Shown here: one piece after another, positions 27,230 through 36,655 of the stretch
Numbering within the stretch: the first letter of the stretch is position 1
Layout of the letters: each line of letters begins with the position of its first letter
Assembly (NCBI GenBank): GCA_041159865.1
Contig: JBEAXK010000041.1
Span: 1 to 64,000 of the forward strand
Length of the DNA: 64,000 bases
Origin: BJGN01 sp041159865
GTDB taxonomy: Bacteria > Bacteroidota > Bacteroidia > Chitinophagales > Saprospiraceae
Direction of reading: 5' to 3'
Translations under genes and position numbers: made by a program
The notes under the pieces: model-generated
What the model saw: only the letters and a program-made list of their open reading frames with translations
What the model was told of the DNA's origin: nothing
The model's database searches: none

Positions 27230-27511
27230 ATGGAGCAAATAGGAGGTACTTGGAAGGCTCAAATTCTTTGGCGATTAAAGGACAGTACGATGTGTTATGG
27301 GGATATGAGAAAAAATATTCCTAATATCTCAGATACAATGTTGACTATGCAATTTAGGGAATTGGAAGAAGATGGATATATCGGCCGAAAGGTATATGAA
27401 GTTTTGCCACCCAAGACCGGGTATTCTTTAACTGAAAAAGTGAAAGTCATACTAAAATTTATTACCACCATTCAAAAATATGGACTGAAAATAATTGAGC
27501 AACAAAATTAA
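27230..27511 (+). CDS. HxlR-family winged-helix regulator, N-terminally eroded
   Basis: The 93-residue frame from the ATG at 27230 contains the HxlR winged-helix core: MEQIGGTWKAQILWRL, MRKNIPNISDTMLTMQFREL, EEDGYIGRKVYEVLPPKTGY and SLTEKVKVIL. HxlR proteins are dimeric DNA-binding proteins that often sense electrophiles or oxidants through an N-terminal cysteine. Homology continues upstream of this ATG as YNPVQLV, where family members have a CPVQ motif, but the Cys position is Asn and an in-frame TAA stops the frame at 27194-27196. The original start and sensing Cys are therefore lost. The protein may still fold, but with both divergent target genes decayed it is probably an orphan or a pseudogene. 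Confidence 0.6.
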   Translation: MEQIGGTWKAQILWRLKDSTMCYGDMRKNIPNISDTMLTMQFRELEEDGYIGRKVYEVLPPKTGYSLTEKVKVILKFITTIQKYGLKIIEQQN

Positions 27512-27829
27512 AATAGGCAAAAAAAAGGGCATACTAACAAAGTATGACCCTTATACTACTATTTCCGCTCTCCTTACAGACGAAAGATGCAGCTATGATG
27601 CCATGATTGAGTATGTAACTATCAGAAATTTAAAGGGTTGAACTTTTAAAATTTATTTCGCATGAGAGAACATACCCAGGGTTCGTTAATCAATTATGAG
27701 GTAGCAAATAACATTGAAATTCAATAAATAAGGAAAATCACATTTTCCTATTTTAGAAGCAATGGTTCAAAGGGGAAGAGCTAGTGTGAAAGAAAATAGG
27801 AAGATGAATAAAACCACATTAATTATTAC
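27512..27829. other. 318-bp intergenic region without recognised gene
   Basis: Nothing with coding support was seen. It contains an imperfect hairpin just after the HxlR frame (about 27528-27552, GGG...CATACT with AGTATG...CCC), possibly its terminator, and a second AT-rich hairpin (AGGAAAAT with ATTTTCCT, about 27734-27753) upstream of the Crp/Fnr-family gene. Confidence 0.5.
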
Positions 27830-28420
27830 ATGCAGCAAATACCCATTTCATTTATCCAACAGATGCAGCAGGTTGTGCCTATTACCGAGGCCCAGGCTAC
27901 TGAATTTTTTCAGAGTTTCAGACGATTCGATTTAGAGAAAGATGACTTTTTTGTGCGTGAGGGACAACTGTGCAACCGTATTGGCTTTTTAGAGACGGGC
28001 ATGATTCGCCATTATTACATCAACGAAAAGGAAGAAATCACCCGGTGGATGAGTCTGGAGGGTGAATTTATCACTCAACTCGGCAGTTTTATCCGCTCAA
28101 CACCAAGCAATCAATATTTACAGGCAATCACTCCATGTAAACTCTGGGTCATCGATAGGGAAACTTGGTGGAAACTATACCAGAAGCAAGAAATACTGCG
28201 AACCTTTTGGGTGCGGATGATTGAGCTCAATGTAATTGGATTTGAAGACCGGGTTTACCATCAACTCGCCAGTGATGCAGAAGAACGCTATTTATACTTT
28301 GTGAAACACTTTCCCCGATTCCTCGAAAAAGTACCGCAGAAATACATTGCCTCGATGATTGGCATTAAGCCAGAAAGTTTGAGCCGTTTAAGGTCCATAC
28401 TTTCAAAGGGTATTTCTTAA
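27830..28420 (+). CDS. Crp/Fnr-family cyclic-nucleotide-binding-fold regulator
   Basis: The 196-residue protein has the cNMP-binding jelly roll (residues about 20-130, with KDDFFVREGQLCNRIGFLE and GEFITQLGSFI) and a short C-terminal helix-turn-helix, QKYIASMIGIKPESLSRLRS (about 170-190). This is the usual build of Bacteroidota Crp-like regulators, most of which have unknown ligands. No Fe-S cysteine cluster is present, so it is not an oxygen-sensing FNR. Directly downstream, before the next gene, lies the palindrome TGTATCA-N9-TGATACA, a candidate binding site. It probably controls the two genes that follow on the same strand (28502 and 29216). Confidence 0.88.
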   Translation: MQQIPISFIQQMQQVVPITEAQATEFFQSFRRFDLEKDDFFVREGQLCNRIGFLETGMIRHYYINEKEEITRWMSLEGEFITQLGSFIRSTPSNQYLQAITPCKLWVIDRETWWKLYQKQEILRTFWVRMIELNVIGFEDRVYHQLASDAEERYLYFVKHFPRFLEKVPQKYIASMIGIKPESLSRLRSILSKGIS

Positions 28421-28458
28421 CATACATCAACTCGCTTTTAGGGTCCATATCCGATTTT

Positions 28459-28481
28459 TGTATCAGAAACAAATTGATACA
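28459..28481 (+). promoter_or_regulatory. 7-bp inverted repeat upstream of secreted protein gene
   Basis: TGTATCA (28459-28465), 9-bp spacer, TGATACA (28475-28481), 20 bp before the ATG at 28502. The symmetry and half-site spacing suit a dimeric regulator, and a Crp/Fnr-type regulator is encoded immediately upstream. That link is inferred. Confidence 0.45.
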
Positions 28482-28501
28482 CAGAATCAAGTCGTACCCA
28501 A

Positions 28502-29149
28502 ATGAAAATAGTTTTGACCATCTTTATCACATTTACTCTTGCAGTAAGCGTAGCGTCTCAGAATAATATGCAAAACAAGCATGATTTTGCTTTACTTTTC
28601 GGGCTCAATCAGCCTTTATTACTCAATGGATTTAATGCTGAGATAAATTACTTTACACCTAAATTTGTGTTTGATTACTCTCACGGTGTATCGCTTGAAC
28701 TATTCAACACTTTACTGCCTGAAGACGTGCAAAAACAAAACCTGGCAGCCCATCTTCCTTATTCAACCGGTTTCGGAATTGGTTATCGATTTACCCGGTT
28801 TTTGAATTTCCGTGTTGAACCCAAATGGCATCGCTTCGAAATGTATTATAATGGCGAAACACGTACGCCTGCAAGTCAAATCATCGCTTACAATACCTTT
28901 ACACTTGGCATTGGGTTGTATGGTAGATGGTTACCATTCAAAAACTCACCCAGATTTTTGAGGAATTTTATGATTGCACCTAGCATTCGGTACTGGCCAA
29001 ACGTATCTTCCTCACTTTCGAATAATCTATTTATATACAACAACAAATTCACAGGTGAAACGGAAACATTACAAGCTCTTAATATCGGGGCGGTCAATAC
29101 ACCTTGGGTGATGAACATTAGCATCGGGTATCTCATTCTGACCCGATAA
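28502..29149 (+). CDS. Secreted protein of unknown function, outer-membrane-barrel-like
   Basis: The 215-residue protein has a signal peptide (about 1-19, MKIVLTIFITFTLAVSVAS) and alternating hydrophobic strands (TGFGIGYRFTRFLNFRVEPKW-like pattern, FTLGIGLYGRWL, VMNISIGYLIL) that suggest a small beta-barrel in the outer membrane. I do not recognise a family. It follows the Crp/Fnr regulator and precedes the nitroreductase-like gene at 66 bp; the three probably form one unit. The codon use and base composition are slightly richer in GC than the flanking pseudogenes. Confidence 0.6.
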   Translation: MKIVLTIFITFTLAVSVASQNNMQNKHDFALLFGLNQPLLLNGFNAEINYFTPKFVFDYSHGVSLELFNTLLPEDVQKQNLAAHLPYSTGFGIGYRFTRFLNFRVEPKWHRFEMYYNGETRTPASQIIAYNTFTLGIGLYGRWLPFKNSPRFLRNFMIAPSIRYWPNVSSSLSNNLFIYNNKFTGETETLQALNIGAVNTPWVMNISIGYLILTR

Positions 29150-29215
29150 AATGATTGACGTATTCCACGAAGTTTATATTCCACAAGACATGTAAATCTA
29201 CTTTAAACCAAGCAA

Positions 29216-30364
29216 ATGAAAAGGAGAACATTTATTTTTCAAACAGGCACTTTGATTACAACTGCCATGCTGGCACAATGTAATACTGCCGTCGGTACAA
29301 AAACACCTTACACTATCAGAAGACCAAATCCAAATGATTTTAAAGCACCAGCACTAAAGGCCATCGCATTAGGCGTGAATGCCCCGAACCCACATAACAC
29401 GCAGGCCTGGAAATTCCGGCTTCATTCCGATACCACGTTTACCCTGTATGTTGATGAATCGCGATTGCTTCCTGCCACTGATCCAACAACACGGCAAATT
29501 CACATTGGGTGTGGTTGTTTTCTAAGTGTTATGCAAGCCGGAATTTCAGTATATGGTTATACTCCACAAATTAATTTGTTGCCAGAAGGTGAATATCAGG
29601 TGGATCAAACCGGAAAGTTTCCTGTAGCCCATGTTTCGTTGATTTCAACTGAGCCAATTACCGATCCATTGGCCAAAGCCATCCTTACCCGCACAACAAA
29701 CCGCCTTGCCTATCAAGACTATACCCTTTCGTTTGATGAATTCAAAACGATTCTTTTAAAAACAAAGGCTAAATACAGTACAATTAAACTCATTAATGAC
29801 TCGACAGTTGCCGACCACCTCTCCTGGCTATATGAAGGAATGGTGATCGAGTCTACTACCTATAAAACCTATGATGAATCACGCATTTGGTTTCGGGAAA
29901 ACGACTATCGCATTGAAGAACTGCGAGATGGAATCAATCTATCAGGCGCCGGAACTACGGGTTTCAAAAAATGGCTGGCCGAAAAGATACTAAAAGGTTT
30001 AGATGAAAAAGATTGGCACAATTCTTCCGCTATTAATCAATACCTAAGCAGTTACGAAAAAAAAGTGAAGTCATCCAAAGCGGTAGTTCACCTCATAACA
30101 GATGCCAATACCCAACTCAATTGGATACAAGCAGGCATGGATTACGCCCAGTTTCAACTTGCTGCTTCACTCCACAATTATTATATCCACCCGATGAGCC
30201 AGGTACTACAGGAATATGAAGAAATGAATACCTTGCGCCAAAAATACGATCAGTTGAATAAAATTACCGGTGAACAGAAAATCCAGATGGCGTTTCGCAT
30301 CGGTAAGGCTGCTCAGCCCTTTTTCAGTTACCGCAGAAATCTAAATGATTTATTACTGCCATAA
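29216..30364 (+). CDS. Nitroreductase-like Acg-family protein, Tat/lipoprotein-like N-terminus
   Basis: The 382-residue protein resembles the Acg-type nitroreductase-fold family, FMN-binding-fold proteins with two tandem nitroreductase-like halves. Visible family features are APNPHNTQAWKFRL (about 60-73), the nitroreductase N-terminal motif, and LTRTTNRLAYQDYTL. The N-terminus MKRRTFIFQTGTLITTAMLAQC combines Arg-Arg and a hydrophobic stretch with a lipobox-like LAQC at about 19-22, so it may be exported by Tat and lipidated. Known relatives in mycobacteria sequester flavin; a redox role is not certain. It is the last gene of the small cluster with the Crp/Fnr regulator. Confidence 0.72.
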   Translation: MKRRTFIFQTGTLITTAMLAQCNTAVGTKTPYTIRRPNPNDFKAPALKAIALGVNAPNPHNTQAWKFRLHSDTTFTLYVDESRLLPATDPTTRQIHIGCGCFLSVMQAGISVYGYTPQINLLPEGEYQVDQTGKFPVAHVSLISTEPITDPLAKAILTRTTNRLAYQDYTLSFDEFKTILLKTKAKYSTIKLINDSTVADHLSWLYEGMVIESTTYKTYDESRIWFRENDYRIEELRDGINLSGAGTTGFKKWLAEKILKGLDEKDWHNSSAINQYLSSYEKKVKSSKAVVHLITDANTQLNWIQAGMDYAQFQLAASLHNYYIHPMSQVLQEYEEMNTLRQKYDQLNKITGEQKIQMAFRIGKAAQPFFSYRRNLNDLLLP

Positions 30365-30680
30365 TCTAATTAATTAAATCGTTCTATATTAGTAGCATTG
30401 CCTAACGATGGTCTTAATGAACATTTATAGATGACAATTACAAAGAGACTTAGCTGGTTACCTTAGGTAATGTCACAAAGAATATTAACGTTCGTTCAAT
30501 CAAAAAAATGGAACTTTTCTGAAATGGCGCATTTATCAGAAAGTAAATGGTTAAAAGAAGAAACAGATGTTAAGCTTCATCCTTTCAGAAAAAGTCCATT
30601 TTGAAAACGGGAAAATAATTTTAATATCGGATGTTCGCACAGGATATTTTAAAAATATGTTAGTTCGCTTGCATTTAAAT
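30365..30680. other. 316-bp intergenic region without recognised gene
   Basis: No convincing gene or terminator was seen between the nitroreductase-like gene and the convergent adaptor gene. A short frame at about 30524-30604 (MAHLSESKWLKEETDV...) is only about 26 codons, has no recognisable relatives by eye, and may be a remnant of a lost gene. Confidence 0.5.
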
Positions 30681-31817
30681 CTATTCCTCCTCCATATTTT
30701 TCATTTTCATGAGTAGCGTATAAGCACCGTTAGTCACAAAGGTTCTTCCAACAGGGCTGGAATTATCTTGTAAAGTAATTAATGTGTTCCCATCTGCTGA
30801 ACCTTGGGTCAGTATTTCTATCATTTCATAGTTTTTGTCGTCGGTTACCTCATAGATATAATGCTTACCCTCAAATCGAACAATACCATTTTCTGGAATC
30901 ACATAACCTGATTTAATGCGGGTCTCTAATTCAGCATTCATATACATTCCAGGGATTAAATAGGGTTCGTATTTATCGAAATGACAATGTACTGTTACCG
31001 CTCTGTCCTTTGTAATATCTTTTCCGATCAATATAATTTTCGCGTTGTGCTTTATTTCCTGCTCATTATTGTTAAAAGAAACGACCCTTTGACCTATAGA
31101 AAGTTGATTAATGTCCTTTTCAAAAACGGTTAACGCCAAATGAATATCCGATGGATTTACCAATTCAAAAAGGATGTCAGTTGGCATTACATATTTCCCA
31201 ATATTCGTATTTACACTTGAAACATAACCATTTATAGGAGAAAGTATGCTTATTCTTCTGGAAAGACTATTCTCATTCACTTTGTCTGGATGAATCCCAA
31301 TCAATTTTAACTTCTCTGCCAATGATTTAACTAATACTTTTTGGGTCAAAAAATCTGACTGTGCATTTTCAAAAACTTTATCACTTCCAGCTTTATTTTC
31401 ATTCAATTCTTTCTGACGGGAAAGTTCTTTTTCAAGAGTGTTAAATCGAATTTTAGCTATAAGATAATCCTGCTGGATTTGAATATATTGCTGATCTTCT
31501 AAAGTTGCAATAATTTCTCCCTTTTTAACCTTCATTCCTTCCAATAAATGCGTAGATTGTAAATATCCACCCAGTGGGACACTGACAGCTATCATGTTTT
31601 GAGGAGGAACTTCAATAATACCATTTAGTTTTAGTACTGCTGAAATATCTTTTTGTGCCAAAACACCTATTTCAATATTTGTATTTTTTAATTGTTCTGA
31701 AGTAAGAACGACCTTATTTTCTGAGCCTTCCGTCGCTTGTTCTGCCTCTATTTTTTTATCGGGTGTACAAGAAGAAAGAAGAATTGGAAGAATAAATAAA
31801 AGATTATATTTTTTCAT
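30681..31817 (-). CDS. RND efflux periplasmic adaptor lipoprotein (CzcB/CusB type)
   Basis: The 378-residue membrane fusion protein links the inner membrane pump to the outer membrane channel. The N-terminus MKKYNLLFILPILLSSC has a lipobox ending at Cys17. Next come a beta-barrel/lipoyl half (VPLGGYLQSTHLLEGMKVKKGEIIATLEDQQYIQIQQ), a coiled-coil hairpin with heptads between about 115 and 175, the second lipoyl half (ILSPINGYVSSVNTNIGKYV) and the membrane-proximal domain. It lies 9 bp after the pump gene and is the last of three genes on this strand. The set fits divalent metal or Cu/Ag export. Confidence 0.92.
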   Translation of the reverse strand: MKKYNLLFILPILLSSCTPDKKIEAEQATEGSENKVVLTSEQLKNTNIEIGVLAQKDISAVLKLNGIIEVPPQNMIAVSVPLGGYLQSTHLLEGMKVKKGEIIATLEDQQYIQIQQDYLIAKIRFNTLEKELSRQKELNENKAGSDKVFENAQSDFLTQKVLVKSLAEKLKLIGIHPDKVNENSLSRRISILSPINGYVSSVNTNIGKYVMPTDILFELVNPSDIHLALTVFEKDINQLSIGQRVVSFNNNEQEIKHNAKIILIGKDITKDRAVTVHCHFDKYEPYLIPGMYMNAELETRIKSGYVIPENGIVRFEGKHYIYEVTDDKNYEMIEILTQGSADGNTLITLQDNSSPVGRTFVTNGAYTLLMKMKNMEEE

Positions 31818-31826
31818 GGTGCCTGT

Positions 31827-34800
31827 TTATTTTGCTGCTAAATAATGAAGGTGAATAATAATTCGGTTCATTTCATGGACTACGTCGAGATACTCGCTTT
31901 CAATGGTTATCGCATTTTGAATTAAACCAGCCCAGATTAAGTAATTTATTTCACCCGTGGAATACTGTATGTCAGCTGTTTTTTTCATTATCTCTGCATT
32001 CGGTAAAGCTATCGTCTCATAATAGTTAATCATTTCCTTATTTTTTTCAAATTCCTGCAAATGAATTTGTAAATCATTGGAAAGTTGTTGAATGCCTGAT
32101 TGCAAATTATTTTCACTGATTAACTCCAGCGTTTTTGAACTGTTTATTTTTGCTTTTTGAGCGCCTAAAAACAAGGGAACGCTTATCCCTACCTGAATGG
32201 CATTAAACCGATTCGAAGGATTATAAAACTTTTCATCTGCTCCAATACCTTGAATACTTGCATTGCTGTAAGCTAGTGTCAGGCCTGGAAGCTTTTCTGC
32301 TAAAGCTAACAGAGTAGTTGCTTTAGCTATCTCTTTCTGTTGTTGCCATATCTTTAAAAGTGGATTTGTATCCAGAATTTGCTGCGTTTGAATAACCTCG
32401 TTAAATGGAATTTTTAACGAACTATAATCAGGGGCAATTTCATCCTCTTGATTTAACAAGACTTTCCATTTTAATTTTTCAATCTCATCATCTCTGCGTA
32501 ATTCCTTTAACTGCATTTGAATTTTACCCAGTGTTGTTTCAGCAAATATTTTTTCCAGCAAATTCGATTCTCCCTTTACATACCGAAGGGTCGCCTTTTC
32601 TAAAAAGGATTTATAAATAGTATCTGTCCTTTTTAATATTTTTTCTTTTTCCCTTAAATACACTTGTTGAAAAAAAATCTCTTTGACTTGCTTAATCAAT
32701 TCATTTTCCTTTAAAGCTACTTGAAATTCATTCTCTTTATAAAATTCATTATTTAAGGCTTTTTTCCTTTTGTAAACCGTAGGAAATTGAACCGATTGTG
32801 AAATAACAAATTTAGAATCCTGATAAGCACTATTTATTTGCCCAAATTCTCCCAGTATTTCTGCAGGTGGTATTTCTTTGTAGGTATCAATCCTATTTTT
32901 CAAATATGCACCTCTCAAATTTTCCCCTTTTATACCAAGATTATTTTTTACGGCGAGCTGAATTACACTTTGTAAATCTAAAGTATCTTGAGCATTTGCA
33001 TTGAATCCCAAAAACACTAAAATTAAAATAATGGATACCGGCATTTTAACATTCATTTGCTCTGATTTGCTTTTTTCAAATAAAATGTAAAGGATAGGTA
33101 AAACAATAAGCGTCAACAATGTAGCCATTAACAGTCCGCCAATGACTACTGTGGCCAGCGGTCTCTGAACTTCAGCTCCTGCACCCTGACTTAAAGCCAT
33201 AGGCAAAAAACCTAGGGATGCCACAAAGGCAGTCATTAAAACAGGTCTAAGTCTGGTTTTAGTTCCGAGTAAAACAACCTCTTTTAAGTCCTCCTGCCCA
33301 TTTTTCCTGATTCTGTTAAACTCTGCGATGAGTACAATTCCATTTAGAACAGCAACCCCAAATAAAGCAATAAAACCAACACCAGCGCTAATACTAAATG
33401 ACATATCTCTTAAGGCAAGGAATAATACACCTCCGATAGCAGAAAGCGGAATGGCAGAATATATCAACAACCCTTGCTTAAATGAGCCAAATGCGAAATA
33501 AAGAAACAAGAATATCAGTACTAAGGCAATGGGCACAGCCAAAGAAAGCCTTTGTTTAGCCGCTATTAAATTTTCAAATGAACCACCATAGGTAATATAG
33601 TATCCTGTTGGTAAATTTATCTGTTTATCTACTTGACGCTGTAAATCCTGCACTATACTTTGTACATCTTTTCCCTGCACATTGAATCCAACAATTATTC
33701 TTCTTTTTGCATCCTCTCTTTGAATCTGATTCAGACTCTCCTCAACAGACACGGTGGCTACCTGGTTTAAAGGAATTTGAATTCCTTGCGGAGTAGAAAT
33801 AAGTAAATGCTGAACATCTTCTAAATTTTGCCTTTGTTCCCCCGCAAGCCTGACCATAAGATCGAACCTTTTTTCATCCTCGTAAATCAATCCGCTGCTT
33901 TGTCCGGCAAAAGCGGTATTGATCGTATTGTTAATATCTTGAATATTTAAACCAAACTGAGCAATAGCCTCTCTTTTATACCTTATGATAAGTTGTGGAA
34001 GACCATCGATAGGTTCTACATAAATATCTTTGGCCCCTTCAATTTTTTTAGCTACACCCCCTAAAAGTTTTGCATATTTAGAAAGTGAATCTAAATTTTC
34101 ACCAAATATTTTAAGAACAACATCCTGTTTAGCACCCGTCATTAATTCATTAAATCTCATGGCCACAGGATATTGGAAGCTGTAGGTTACTCCAGGCATA
34201 GCACTTAATGCGGTACTCATTTTTTCGGCCAGTTCGTCCCAGGTAGTAGCTGAAGTCCACTCCTTTTTATCTTTTAAAATAACCATCATATCTGATGCTT
34301 CCATAGGCATTGGATCTGTTGGAATTTCACCACTCCCTGTTTTACTGACCACTTTCTCCACTTCTGGAAATTGTGACAATAAAATATGTGCCGATTTTAA
34401 ACAAGCCTCCGTTGAAGTATTTAAATTACTTCCCGTCAAAACTCTGGTATCTACAGCGAAATCACCTTCGGGTAAATCAGGGATGAATTCTCCACCTAAT
34501 CGGGACAAAATAAAAATTGAAAAAAGAAATAAGCCCAAAGTTGATGACAATATCAACTTTGGAAAATGAATTGCTTTTTTAAGGGTTGCCTGATGCATTC
34601 CAACAAATAAATGCATCATTTTGTCAGAAAAATTTTCTTTATGTGATACCTTTTTACTTAAAAAGATAGCACTCATCATAGGTATGTAAGTCAAAGACAA
34701 AATAAAAGCACCCAGTAAGGCAAAAGCAACGGTTTGTGCCATAGGCTTAAACATTTTGCCCTCAATACCTTCTAAAGTAAAAATGGGTAAATAAACTATT

Positions 34801-36185
34801 AATATGATAATCTGTCCAAAAATAGCGCTGTTCATCATTTTACTGGCAGAATGCTGAACCTCCTTATCCATTTCATCCTGATTTATACTTGTAATACCAG
34901 TCAATCGTCTGCTTTGAAAGAGTCCATGCATTACTGCTTCAACAATGATTACTGCACCATCTACAATTAAACCAAAATCTAAAGCTCCTAAGCTCATTAG
35001 ATTTCCACTTACTCCAAACAAGTTCATCATAATGACGGCAAAAAGCATAGAAAGAGGAATCACAGAAGCTACCAATATGCCCGCTCTAAAATTTCCCAGA
35101 AATAATACAAGGACAAATATGACAATAAGTGCACCCTCCAATAAATTTTTTGAGACTGTGCTAATGGCACTATTTACCATTTTGGTTCTATCCAGGAAAG
35201 GTTCAAGTATTACTCCTTCTGGCAGTGTTTTATTAATCTGCAGAATTTTTTCTTTCACATTTTCAATAACCCGACTGCTATTATCCCCTTTCAACATCAT
35301 GACAATACCTCCGGCAACTTCTCCCTCATCATTATAGGTTATTGCTCCATAACGAGTTGCATTACCTATGCGAACTTCTGCAATATCTCTGATGAGTAAT
35401 GGAAGTCCATTATCCTGATTTTTAACAACAATTTTGTTAATATCCCCGATGTCCCCAATAAGTCCTTCAGCTCTTATGTAAAGCACAGTGGATGATTTTT
35501 CAATATAGCCACCCCCAGTATTTTCATTATTTTTTTCCAGGGCAGAAAAAATATCCTGTATGGTAACATGAAGTGCATTTAATTTATTGACATCAACGGC
35601 TATTTCAAATTGTTTTACCCTACCACCAAAACTACTTACATCTGCGACCCCTTTTACTCCAATTAACTGTCTTCTTATAATCCAGTCTTGAATGGTTCTT
35701 AATTCAATAGGACTAAATTTTTCTTCAAACCCTGGTTTAGGTTTTACAACATATTGATAAATTTCCCCTAACCCTGATGTTACAGGAGCAAGTTCTGGGG
35801 AACCTACTCCTTTTGGTATCTGTGTTTCAGCTATTTTTAACCGTTCAGTAACTTGTTGTCGAGCCCAGTAAACATCGATATCATCTTCAAAAACGATGGT
35901 TATCAGAGATAATCCAAATCGTGAAAAACTTCTTATTTCCTTTAACCCTGGAATATTGCTATTCGCTTGCTCAATGGGAAATGTTATGAGTCGTTCTACG
36001 TCAGGGGCACCCAATGATGGAGTTACGGTAATAACCTGAACCTGATTATCGGTGATGTCAGGAACGGCATCAATGGGAAGTAGGGTAAACTGCAGACTAC
36101 CGTAAGCGATGAGCGCTATTAAAAAAAGACCTACAATTAATTTATTATTAATTGAAAAAGCAATAATTCTGTTTAGCATAAACAT
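31827..36185 (-). CDS. CzcA/CusA-type heavy-metal RND pump fused to a TolC-like outer membrane channel
   Basis: This single polypeptide of about 1452 residues (1450 if the second ATG at 36179 is used) combines a heavy-metal RND pump (about 1-1035) with a TolC-type channel domain (about 1060-1452). Pump signs are the N-terminal motif LLPIDAVPDITDNQVQV, the proton-relay signature DFGLIVDGAVIIVEA with its Asp, and AVPIALVLIFLFLYFAFGS. The C-terminal part begins with a second signal-like segment, ILILVFLGFNANAQD, followed by the coiled-coil repeats of CzcC-like channels (LAVKNNLGIKGENLRGAYL, TLRYVKGESNLLEKIFAETTLG). Such fusions are known in Bacteroidota. The channel domain presumably crosses the periplasm after cleavage or stays linked. 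The small His-rich gene precedes it and the adaptor follows it. Confidence 0.93.
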   Translation of the reverse strand: MFMLNRIIAFSINNKLIVGLFLIALIAYGSLQFTLLPIDAVPDITDNQVQVITVTPSLGAPDVERLITFPIEQANSNIPGLKEIRSFSRFGLSLITIVFEDDIDVYWARQQVTERLKIAETQIPKGVGSPELAPVTSGLGEIYQYVVKPKPGFEEKFSPIELRTIQDWIIRRQLIGVKGVADVSSFGGRVKQFEIAVDVNKLNALHVTIQDIFSALEKNNENTGGGYIEKSSTVLYIRAEGLIGDIGDINKIVVKNQDNGLPLLIRDIAEVRIGNATRYGAITYNDEGEVAGGIVMMLKGDNSSRVIENVKEKILQINKTLPEGVILEPFLDRTKMVNSAISTVSKNLLEGALIVIFVLVLFLGNFRAGILVASVIPLSMLFAVIMMNLFGVSGNLMSLGALDFGLIVDGAVIIVEAVMHGLFQSRRLTGITSINQDEMDKEVQHSASKMMNSAIFGQIIILIVYLPIFTLEGIEGKMFKPMAQTVAFALLGAFILSLTYIPMMSAIFLSKKVSHKENFSDKMMHLFVGMHQATLKKAIHFPKLILSSTLGLFLFSIFILSRLGGEFIPDLPEGDFAVDTRVLTGSNLNTSTEACLKSAHILLSQFPEVEKVVSKTGSGEIPTDPMPMEASDMMVILKDKKEWTSATTWDELAEKMSTALSAMPGVTYSFQYPVAMRFNELMTGAKQDVVLKIFGENLDSLSKYAKLLGGVAKKIEGAKDIYVEPIDGLPQLIIRYKREAIAQFGLNIQDINNTINTAFAGQSSGLIYEDEKRFDLMVRLAGEQRQNLEDVQHLLISTPQGIQIPLNQVATVSVEESLNQIQREDAKRRIIVGFNVQGKDVQSIVQDLQRQVDKQINLPTGYYITYGGSFENLIAAKQRLSLAVPIALVLIFLFLYFAFGSFKQGLLIYSAIPLSAIGGVLFLALRDMSFSISAGVGFIALFGVAVLNGIVLIAEFNRIRKNGQEDLKEVVLLGTKTRLRPVLMTAFVASLGFLPMALSQGAGAEVQRPLATVVIGGLLMATLLTLIVLPILYILFEKSKSEQMNVKMPVSIILILVFLGFNANAQDTLDLQSVIQLAVKNNLGIKGENLRGAYLKNRIDTYKEIPPAEILGEFGQINSAYQDSKFVISQSVQFPTVYKRKKALNNEFYKENEFQVALKENELIKQVKEIFFQQVYLREKEKILKRTDTIYKSFLEKATLRYVKGESNLLEKIFAETTLGKIQMQLKELRRDDEIEKLKWKVLLNQEDEIAPDYSSLKIPFNEVIQTQQILDTNPLLKIWQQQKEIAKATTLLALAEKLPGLTLAYSNASIQGIGADEKFYNPSNRFNAIQVGISVPLFLGAQKAKINSSKTLELISENNLQSGIQQLSNDLQIHLQEFEKNKEMINYYETIALPNAEIMKKTADIQYSTGEINYLIWAGLIQNAITIESEYLDVVHEMNRIIIHLHYLAAK

Positions 36186-36220
36186 TCATTAGTGATAAAA
36201 TAACAAAACATTGAAATATA

Positions 36221-36604
36221 TCAGCTAATCTGAGGCGGTTGCCAAATAGAACCCTTATTTAAATTCGATAAAAATATTTTCTTAAAACGTATAGCTCTTT
36301 TTAAATGAAATAAATCTTCACTTATACTTGATTGTGGCAAAAAACTAAATAAAACCATCGTAGGATTAAATTTTATGCAATCCTTTGTTTTTAAAGGTAA
36401 ATTTTCATGCTCATTCTGCTGATGTTCATGTTCTTGTCCCGATGCGTAGTGTAAGTATAGAAAGGTTACGAAAGATTGGGTTTTTTCGTTTTTTTTATGA
36501 AGTAAATAATGTTCAAATAAAAAAGGGATCTTCAACACTTCGTGTAATTCCGTATTGCCAAGCAGAAAAACGATTAGAAATGATATTGATATTGCCTTTT
36601 TCAT
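36221..36604 (-). CDS. Small His-rich leader protein of the metal efflux operon
   Basis: The 127-residue protein starts MKKAISISFLIVFLLGNTELHEVLKIPFLFEHYLLHK, a membrane or signal segment, and has a His/Glu-rich stretch EHEHQQNEHENLP around residue 58-70 that could bind metal. Similar short proteins head CzcA/CusA operons in Bacteroidota; their role is not established, but metal binding or sensing is plausible. It ends 35 bp before the pump gene on the same strand and is probably the first gene of the operon. It is not a homologue of CusF that I recognise. Confidence 0.75.
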   Translation of the reverse strand: MKKAISISFLIVFLLGNTELHEVLKIPFLFEHYLLHKKNEKTQSFVTFLYLHYASGQEHEHQQNEHENLPLKTKDCIKFNPTMVLFSFLPQSSISEDLFHLKRAIRFKKIFLSNLNKGSIWQPPQIS

Positions 36605-36655
36605 TTGGCTAAGTTAAACTATTACCAGTTATTTGCACAAAATTTAAAGCATAAA

